Positions 58,839 to 64,000 of a stretch of 64,000 nt of DNA are shown here, piece by piece. The notes below the pieces were generated by a model, which was not told the origin of the DNA, searched no databases, and saw nothing but the letters and a program-made list of their open reading frames with translations. This DNA comes from Methylobacterium sp. Leaf465 (lineage in GTDB: Bacteria; Pseudomonadota; Alphaproteobacteria; Rhizobiales; Beijerinckiaceae), in assembly GCF_001424705.1 (NCBI RefSeq), contig NZ_LMRA01000001.1, positions 337,608 to 401,607 of the forward strand. The letters are read 5' to 3'. Each line of letters starts with the position of its first letter. Within the stretch, counting starts at the first letter, position 1. Made by a program: the position numbers and the translations under genes.

Positions 58839-60647
58839 ATGACCGACACGCGACCGCTGACGCGCTTCTCCGTCGAACCGTTGAGCCGGATGACGCGACA
58901 CCTCTCGGCCGTGGCCTCCGGCCGCGCGGAGCCCGACAGCGTCCTCACCGGCGCCCGCCTGCTCTCGACCTACTCGGAGCGCATCCTGCCGCATCGCGAG
59001 GTCTGGATCGCCGGCGGGCGGATCGCGGCGGTGAAGCCGGCGGGAACCTACCGGGGCAATGCGCCCCGGCGCGACCTCGGCGGCGGGCTCCTCGCGCCGG
59101 GCCTCGTCGACCCGCACCTGCACATCGAGAGCAGCATGGTCACGGCCTGTGCCTATGCCGAGGCCGCGCTCCTCAACGGCACCACCACGATCGTCTGCGA
59201 CAGCCACGAGATCGGCAACGTCCTCGACGCCGACGGCATCGCCTGGATGCTGGAGGATGCCCGCGCGGCGCCCCTGAACATCTACCTCACGGTGCCCAGC
59301 ACGGTGCCGGCGACCTCGCCCGAACTGGAGACCGCGGGCGGCGACCTCGATGCCGCCAAGATCGCGGCCCTGTTCGATGCCTGGCCGGAGGCGATCGGCC
59401 TCGGCGAGAAGATGGATTTCGTGGCGGTCTGCGAGGGCGATCCCCGCGCCCATGCCATCATCCAGGCCGCCCTGGAGCGCGGTCGCCCGGTCTCGGGCCA
59501 CATCTATGGACGCGACTTCGTGGCGGCCTACGCCGCCAGCGGCGTCACCGACACGCACGAGGCGATCGACCGCGACATCGCCGACGACCTCCTGGAGGCC
59601 GGAATCTGGATCTACCTGCGCGGCGGCCCGCCGACCACGCCCTGGCACAGCCTGCCGAAAGCCATCGGCACCATCCTGGATTACGGCGCCGCGGCCAAGC
59701 GGATCTGCGTCTGCACCGACGACCGCGACGCGCAGGATCTCCTCGCCTTCGGCCTCGACTGGGTCGTGCGCGAGGCGGTGCGCATGGGCGTCCCGAAGGT
59801 CCAGGCCTGGTCGATGGGCTCGCTGCACCCCGCCGCCCGCTACGGCCTCGATGGGGAGATCGGCGGCTTCGGCGGCGGGCGCCGGGCCGACCTCGTGCTC
59901 CTCGACGACGACCTCGTGCCCCAGTCCACCTGGTACGGCGGGGAGCTCGTGGTCGAGGAACGCCGGATCACGCCGTTGCTCGACGCCGCGCTGTCGCGAC
60001 CCTACCGCTACCCCGCGCCGGCCTACGCCACCATGCACCTGCCCGACCCGCTGCCGGCCCTGACCCCGGACCTGCCGACAGGCCCATGCCGGGTCAACGC
60101 GATCCGCACCACGCTGCCGGGCATCGAACTCACCCACGAGATCGTCGACCTCGTGCCCGGACCGGACTGGCCGTCGACCCTCGGGGCCAACGATCTCTGC
60201 TTCGTCACCGTGATCGAGCGCCACGGCCGGGCCGGCAACGTCGCCCACGGCTTGCTGCGGGCCTTCGGGCTGAAGCGGGGCGCGGTGGCGAGCAGCGTCG
60301 GCCACGATTCGCACAACGTCATCGTCGCCGGCCTGAACGAGGGCGACATGCGCGTCGCCCTCGATGCCCTCGGCGCGATCCAGGGCGGCGTCTGCGTGGT
60401 GGAGGACGGGGCCGTGGTCGCCCTGGTGCCGCTGCCGGTGGCGGGGCTCCTGTCGGACAAGCGCGTCACCGCCGTGGCCGAGGAAGTCCAAATCCTGAAG
60501 GAGGCCTGGGACCGGGCCGGCTGCACCATTCCGTATATGGGCTTCAACCTCATCCCGCTCTCGGTGATCCCGGAGATCCGCATCACCGACAAGGGTCTCG
60601 TCCTGGTGCCGGGGATGCGGATCGTGCCCCTGTTCCAGGCGGCCTGA
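58839..60647 (+). CDS. ade: Adenine deaminase
   Basis: A 602-residue amidohydrolase that converts adenine to hypoxanthine in purine salvage. Typical metal-ligand and adenine deaminase segments: [58 protein letters not shown]. The C-terminal region [20 protein letters not shown] is the adenine-deaminase-specific motif. Length is typical for the long bacterial form. The start is preceded by GGGAGACC. An EcfG-like motif follows 22 bp after the stop. Confidence 0.95.
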   Translation: MTDTRPLTRFSVEPLSRMTRHLSAVASGRAEPDSVLTGARLLSTYSERILPHREVWIAGGRIAAVKPAGTYRGNAPRRDLGGGLLAPGLVDPHLHIESSMVTACAYAEAALLNGTTTIVCDSHEIGNVLDADGIAWMLEDARAAPLNIYLTVPSTVPATSPELETAGGDLDAAKIAALFDAWPEAIGLGEKMDFVAVCEGDPRAHAIIQAALERGRPVSGHIYGRDFVAAYAASGVTDTHEAIDRDIADDLLEAGIWIYLRGGPPTTPWHSLPKAIGTILDYGAAAKRICVCTDDRDAQDLLAFGLDWVVREAVRMGVPKVQAWSMGSLHPAARYGLDGEIGGFGGGRRADLVLLDDDLVPQSTWYGGELVVEERRITPLLDAALSRPYRYPAPAYATMHLPDPLPALTPDLPTGPCRVNAIRTTLPGIELTHEIVDLVPGPDWPSTLGANDLCFVTVIERHGRAGNVAHGLLRAFGLKRGAVASSVGHDSHNVIVAGLNEGDMRVALDALGAIQGGVCVVEDGAVVALVPLPVAGLLSDKRVTAVAEEVQILKEAWDRAGCTIPYMGFNLIPLSVIPEIRITDKGLVLVPGMRIVPLFQAA

Positions 60648-60668
60648 CGTTTTCCCGCTCCACGCGCG

Positions 60669-60693
60669 GGAACCAGGGCGGGGTCTCCCCGTT
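60669..60693 (+). promoter_or_regulatory. EcfG-type promoter motif downstream of ade
   Basis: Exact GGAAC-N16-CGTT, 21 bp after the ade stop and in an intergenic region. The next annotated start codon is 165 bp downstream, with a strong terminator-type hairpin in between. Confidence 0.5.
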
Positions 60694-60699
60694 GTCAGG

Positions 60700-60775
60700 C
60701 AGGTCTCAACAGCCTCTCGATCCTCCCAAGCTTACACAGCCTGCATGCCGTGATCGGCGCGCGGGCTGTTTCTTT
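60700..60775 (+). ncRNA. Second candidate small RNA (weaker)
   Basis: If the EcfG-like motif at 60669-60693 is used, transcription would run about 75 nt and stop at the hairpin 60736-60769. The predicted RNA contains AUCCUCCCAAGC, a short C-rich segment like that of the first candidate. The hairpin may also simply be the ade terminator. No stronger evidence is available. Confidence 0.35.
60736..60775 (+). terminator. Intrinsic terminator downstream of ade
   Basis: A 15-bp stem with one A-C mismatch and two G-T pairs (ACAGCCTGCATGCCG / CGGCGCGCGGGCTGT) with a TGAT loop, then TTTCTTTG. Confidence 0.8.
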
Positions 60776-60857
60776 GTCCCGGGCTTACCCGGACTTGGGA
60801 TCGCCCGACGATCGGGTGGACGGAAGGGGCGCCAGACCGGTCCTGGGAGTTGCCCCG

Positions 60858-61043
60858 ATGCGTAGTCTTCTCACCCTCATCCTCGTCGGCGCCGTCGCCT
60901 TCGTCCTCGTCGGCATGTACGTAGCCCCCGGCCAGCCGGAATTGCGGGCCTGGTACCTGCGCAATGCCTGCGAGCATCTCGACAAGGTGTCGCCGCAGAT
61001 CTGCGCCCCGGCCCGCAAGGCCGAGAGCGGGGTGCCGACCTGA
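60858..61043 (+). CDS. Small membrane/periplasmic protein
   Basis: A 61-residue protein with an N-terminal helix (MRSLLTLILVGAVAFVLVGM) followed by YVAPGQPELRAWYLRNACEH and CAPARKAESG. Two cysteines (NAC and QIC) could form a disulfide. Function unknown. Its stop codon overlaps the proposed CTG start of the next gene. Confidence 0.6.
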   Translation: MRSLLTLILVGAVAFVLVGMYVAPGQPELRAWYLRNACEHLDKVSPQICAPARKAESGVPT

Positions 61044-61321
61044 ACGCGATCGACTGGTTCTTTCGCGACCGGAAGACCGGTGCGATCACCATCGGACAAT
61101 GGCCGAACGCGCCGCTGCTGATCTTCATCGGCTGCGCGCTGGTCGGCTGGCTCGACGGGCCCGGCGGCCGAATCGGTCCCTACCTGCGTATTCTCGGCGC
61201 GGCGGCCCTGGCATGGTGGGCCGTCGACGAGGTCGTGCGGGGCGTGAATCCGTGGCGGCGGTGTCTCGGTGCCGGTGTCCTGGCCTTCCTGGCCTGGAAG
61301 TTGGCGCTGGCGGCTCTCTGA
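61040..61321 (+). CDS. Membrane protein, probable CTG start overlapping the previous stop
   Basis: A 93-residue open frame, with no ATG, GTG or TTG near its 5' end. The first plausible codon is the CTG at 61040, which overlaps the preceding TGA (CTGA) in the same way ATGA or GTGA overlaps occur elsewhere in the window. The product has a soluble start (LNAIDWFFRDRKTGAITIGQ) and helices LLIFIGCALVGW, ILGAAALAWWAVDEVV and CLGAGVLAFLAWKLALAAL. The long uninterrupted, hydrophobic, codon-biased frame supports it as real. A sequence error could also have removed an ATG or GTG. Confidence 0.6.
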   Translation: MNAIDWFFRDRKTGAITIGQWPNAPLLIFIGCALVGWLDGPGGRIGPYLRILGAAALAWWAVDEVVRGVNPWRRCLGAGVLAFLAWKLALAAL

Positions 61322-61400
61322 GGGCACCCTCGCGTCTTGCCGAACCCCGTGCGTCGCCTATTCTCGCTGTCGCGCGTGGCGCGCCGGAGGATTCGCAGGC

Positions 61401-61550
61401 ATGACGTTCTTCATCGGGATCGCGGGGCCCTGGATCGTCATCGCCGTGCTCGAGATGCTGTCGCTCAGCCGCCAGCGCGAGCTGGATGCCGAGGGCCTGG
61501 CCCCCGGTGCGTCGTCGCTGAGCGTTGCCCACAGCGCCTACCTCGCTTAA
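61401..61550 (+). CDS. Tiny membrane-associated hypothetical protein
   Basis: A 49-residue protein with one N-terminal helix (MTFFIGIAGPWIVIAVLEML) and a soluble tail (LSRQRELDAEGLAPGASSLS). Function unknown. It lies 59 bp before ctaA. Confidence 0.45.
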   Translation: MTFFIGIAGPWIVIAVLEMLSLSRQRELDAEGLAPGASSLSVAHSAYLA

Positions 61551-61608
61551 CCCGCACCCATCCGAGGCGCGCCGTCCGGCGCCCGGGCGGGATGCGAGGA
61601 GCGACGTG

Positions 61609-62733
61609 GTGCGAGCAGGCGAACAGGCGACCGGCGTGATGCCCGGCCTACGGGGCGTGCGGATCTGGCTCTACGTTCTGGCCGCCCTCGTCGTCGGCAT
61701 GGTCGCCGTCGGCGGCGCCACCCGCCTGACCGGTTCCGGGCTCTCCATCACCGAGTGGCGCCCCGTCACCGGGGCGATTCCGCCCGTCTCGGCCGAGGCC
61801 TGGGCGGCGGAGTTCGACAAGTACCGCGACACGCCCCAGTACCGCATCCTGAACCAGGGCATGGGGCTTTCGGACTTCAAGGTCCTGTATGCCTGGGAAT
61901 GGGGCCACCGCCTCCTCGGCCGCATCGTCGGCCTCGTCTTCTTCCTGCCGCTGCTCTGGTTCTGGTGGCGCGGCGCCCTGACCCGGCGCCTCGGCCTCGG
62001 CCTCCTCGGCCTCGGGCTCCTGGGCGGGCTCCAGGGCGCGATCGGCTGGATCATGGTCGCCTCCGGCCTGCAGCCGGGGATGACCGCCGTGGCGCCCCTC
62101 AAGCTCGCCCTGCACCTCACCACCGCCAGCCTGATCCTGGCCGGTCTGGTCTGGCTCGCCGCCGGATTGCGGGCGCCGGACGCCGCCGTCGTGGTCGATC
62201 CGCCCCGCCTGCGCCGGACGGCCCTGGCCATCATGACCCTCGTCGTCGTGCAGATCTTCCTCGGCGGCCTCGTGGCGGGCTCGAAGGCCGGTCTCCTCTA
62301 CAACACATGGCCGACCATGGACGGACACCTCATCCCGCCGGTCGCGGAGCTCTTCGCCGGGACGCCCTGGATCGAGAATTTCGTCGACAACCTCGCCCTG
62401 GTGCAGCTGAACCATCGCCTGACCGCCTACCTGCTGCTGGCGGTGGCCCTCGTTCATGCGTTCGACGCCCGCCGGGCGCGCCCGGGCTCGGGCATGGGCC
62501 GCCGGGCAACCGGCATCGCCGCCCTCGTCCTCACCCAGGCCGTCCTCGGCATCACCACCCTGCTGCTGGCCGTGCCGCTCTGGGCCGCGCTCGCCCATCA
62601 GGTCTTCGCCATGGCGGTGCTGACGATGGCGACGGTCCATGCCCGGCGAGCGGCCCGATCCCGCGTCCCGGCGCCCCTCGGACGCCCGTCGACCCCCTTC
62701 GGCTACGAAACGCTCACCGGCAGGACGGCGTGA
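61609..62733 (+). CDS. ctaA: Heme A synthase
   Basis: A 374-residue polytopic heme-A-forming oxidase of the COX15/CtaA family, needed for aa3-type cytochrome oxidase. GGATRLTGSGLSITEWRPVT and GAIPP are the hallmark near helix 1. The heme-ligand histidines are in WEWGHRLLGRI, LKLALHLTTASL, QLNHRLTAYLLL and ALAHQVFAMAVL. The GTG at 61609 is 7 bp after GAGGAG; the GTG at 61606 and the ATG at 61639 are alternatives. Confidence 0.93.
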   Translation: MRAGEQATGVMPGLRGVRIWLYVLAALVVGMVAVGGATRLTGSGLSITEWRPVTGAIPPVSAEAWAAEFDKYRDTPQYRILNQGMGLSDFKVLYAWEWGHRLLGRIVGLVFFLPLLWFWWRGALTRRLGLGLLGLGLLGGLQGAIGWIMVASGLQPGMTAVAPLKLALHLTTASLILAGLVWLAAGLRAPDAAVVVDPPRLRRTALAIMTLVVVQIFLGGLVAGSKAGLLYNTWPTMDGHLIPPVAELFAGTPWIENFVDNLALVQLNHRLTAYLLLAVALVHAFDARRARPGSGMGRRATGIAALVLTQAVLGITTLLLAVPLWAALAHQVFAMAVLTMATVHARRAARSRVPAPLGRPSTPFGYETLTGRTA

Positions 62734-62962
62734 CCGGCCGGGCAGCGTGATCGACAGAGCTCCCTGAGCGACACGGTTGCCGGATCGACGCGAGCGCGTG
62801 ACGGATGCGGCCGAGGCCCGGCATGTGCGGATCGCCACATCACGACCGCACTGCAACGAACCACTCTGGCCCCCGCACGTTCGACCCCCGTCGGAACGCG
62901 GCCGGAGCCCTCGGGCTTTCCCCCCGTCCGACGCCCCTGAACCGCGAGAGGACGATCCCTGC

Positions 62963-63187
62963 ATGCAGGATACCGAGACCCGGCGCACGCCCGCATCCGA
63001 GCCGACCCCCTCCGAGCCCCGGACGAACTCCGAGCCCCGGACAGCCGCCTCCGCCGGTCAGACCCCATCCCCGGCGAAGCGCCGTCACGGCAAGCAGGCC
63101 TGGTTGGCCCTCGGCCTGACGGGATTGCTCGGCGCCGTCTGGGCCGTCGCCATCGCGAACCGCTATCCCAACATCCTTCCGGGCTAG
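62963..63187 (+). CDS. Small single-helix membrane protein with a Pro/Ser-rich N-terminus
   Basis: A 74-residue protein: a disordered Thr/Pro/Ser-rich part, then a basic segment (KRRHGKQAW) and one helix (LALGLTGLLGAVWAVAIANR). Unknown function. No ribosome binding site better than GAGAGGACG; the start is tentative. Confidence 0.5.
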   Translation: MQDTETRRTPASEPTPSEPRTNSEPRTAASAGQTPSPAKRRHGKQAWLALGLTGLLGAVWAVAIANRYPNILPG

Positions 63188-63293
63188 TCCTCGCCCGAAG
63201 AGATTCCTGTTGATCGCTCCAACTCGGTAGTTGTCGCGGGGAACGCGGCAACAGGTTCAAGCGTAGCCTCAACGGATATACCGGAGGTCGGCG

Positions 63294-63974
63294 ATGCTTT
63301 TAGCGGACGACGGACGCCCAACGGGAGTGACCTGGAACTATACCCGGAAAGAAATCCTGGCGGATGGCGCCGTCCACGTCGTGGGCGTCGCCCTCGGCGT
63401 CGCGGGTGCCATCGCCATCGTGGTGATCGCCGCCCTCTCGCCGCTCTCGCTCCTCGAGCGTGCCGGGGTCACGATCTACGCGGCCGGCCTCGTCTCGATG
63501 CTCGGCGTCTCGGCCACCTACAACATGTGGCCGGTGTCCCGCCGGAAATGGCTGCTGCGGCGCGCCGACCACGCCCTGATCTACCTGATGATCGCCGGAA
63601 CCTACACGCCCCTGGTCGCCCTGGTGGGCGACGGATTGCCGGCGTGGAGCCTTCTCGGCACGGTCTGGCTGGTGGCGGCGATCGGCATCGCCCTGAAGCT
63701 GCTCCTGCCCGGGCGCTACGACCGGGTTTCGATCGGGCTCTACCTCACCCTCGGGTGGAGCGGGGTCGTCGCCTACGACGCGGTAATCGGCCGACTCGGC
63801 AGCGATGCCCTCTGGATGCTCGCGCTGGGCGGCGTCCTCTACTCCCTCGGGGTCGTCTTCCACGTCTGGCGCAGCCTGCCGTACCAGAACGCGATCTGGC
63901 ACGCCTTCGTCCTCGCCGCGACGGCCTGCCATTACGGGACCGTGATGGCGACCGTGATGGGCGCCGGCGCCTGA
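63294..63974 (+). CDS. Hemolysin III / PAQR-family membrane protein
   Basis: A 226-residue seven-helix protein. The start RKEILADGAVHVVGVALGVA with His is the N-terminal conserved motif. LVSMLGVSATYNMWPVSRRK, RRADHALIYLMIAGTYTPLV and the last-helix HAFVLAATACHYGTV are the other conserved histidine-containing segments of the YqfA/hemolysin III group. True haemolytic activity is not implied; the fold suggests a metal-dependent membrane hydrolase. The open reading frame is complete within the window. Confidence 0.93.
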   Translation: MLLADDGRPTGVTWNYTRKEILADGAVHVVGVALGVAGAIAIVVIAALSPLSLLERAGVTIYAAGLVSMLGVSATYNMWPVSRRKWLLRRADHALIYLMIAGTYTPLVALVGDGLPAWSLLGTVWLVAAIGIALKLLLPGRYDRVSIGLYLTLGWSGVVAYDAVIGRLGSDALWMLALGGVLYSLGVVFHVWRSLPYQNAIWHAFVLAATACHYGTVMATVMGAGA

Positions 63975-64000
63975 GGGGCGACCGGGCCCGACGCCGGGAC

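Noticed and set aside
63240..63270. GGAAC-N17-CGTA before the hemolysin III-like gene
   Set aside because: The -10 lacks the conserved GTT, so it does not meet the EcfG consensus; a one-mismatch hit is likely by chance.

Overview
The window is GC-rich (about 70%) and densely coded, with short translationally coupled genes. It has every mark of an alphaproteobacterium of the family Methylobacteriaceae. The best evidence is a divergent nepR/phyR pair (a 267-residue PhyR with phospho-acceptor Asp190), fused ispDF, the dusB-ntrB-ntrC / ntrY-ntrX-hfq-hflX nitrogen-regulation block, an OxlT-type oxalate/formate antiporter, and many small lineage-specific membrane or exported proteins. No rRNA, tRNA, CRISPR array, insertion sequence or prophage was seen. 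It looks like core chromosome with a few accessory insertions.

Layout. 1-2.3 kb: start of an ABC exporter, cinA C-terminal domain and ispDF on the minus strand. 2.4-15.7 kb: dusB-ntrB-ntrC plus a DUF6886-like gene, a minus-strand pair (GGT-family Ntn hydrolase then OxlT-like antiporter) lying between the two halves of the ntr cluster, then ntrY-ntrX, hfq and hflX. 15.7-24.2 kb: fasciclin protein, beta-barrel outer-membrane protein, uvrA with a probable LexA box, a NIT-domain chemoreceptor and an exported protein. 24.4-31 kb: a solitary SNF2-like ATPase, DUF1469 and TerB-like proteins, the EpmB-EpmA / EF-P module, and an HGSNAT-like membrane acyltransferase. 31-34.5 kb: double cold-shock protein, DUF192 protein, dienelactone hydrolase and a response regulator.

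34.5-39.3 kb is the most interesting stretch. It is a general-stress-response (GSR) neighbourhood built around nepR/phyR. I found exact GGAAC-N16-CGTT (EcfG-type) promoter motifs in front of a DUF1328 gene, nepR, phyR, a small exported protein, and an apparently non-coding unit. A GGAAC-N17-GTT motif precedes a KGG-repeat stress protein. The non-coding unit, just downstream of phyR on the opposite strand, consists of an EcfG motif, about 89 nt with a 6-bp stem holding a C-rich loop, and a perfect intrinsic terminator followed by seven T. I propose it as a general-stress small RNA. A small NepR-like paralogue lies about 2.4 kb away. Further EcfG-like motifs occur before DUF1469 (25.85 kb) and after the adenine deaminase (60.67 kb).

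39.5-64 kb: cNMP-binding protein, VOC protein, L,D-transpeptidase, DUF3096, pyruvate phosphate dikinase, SleB-like cell wall hydrolase, acrylyl-CoA reductase, Gre-like factor and Sua5. A fatty-acid/branched-acid cassette follows (acyl-CoA dehydrogenase, enoyl-CoA hydratase, two SDRs), then CorA, a second chemoreceptor, an SRAP protein, adenine deaminase, CtaA heme A synthase, a hemolysin III-like protein and several tiny genes. One of the tiny genes appears to use a CTG start overlapping the previous stop codon.
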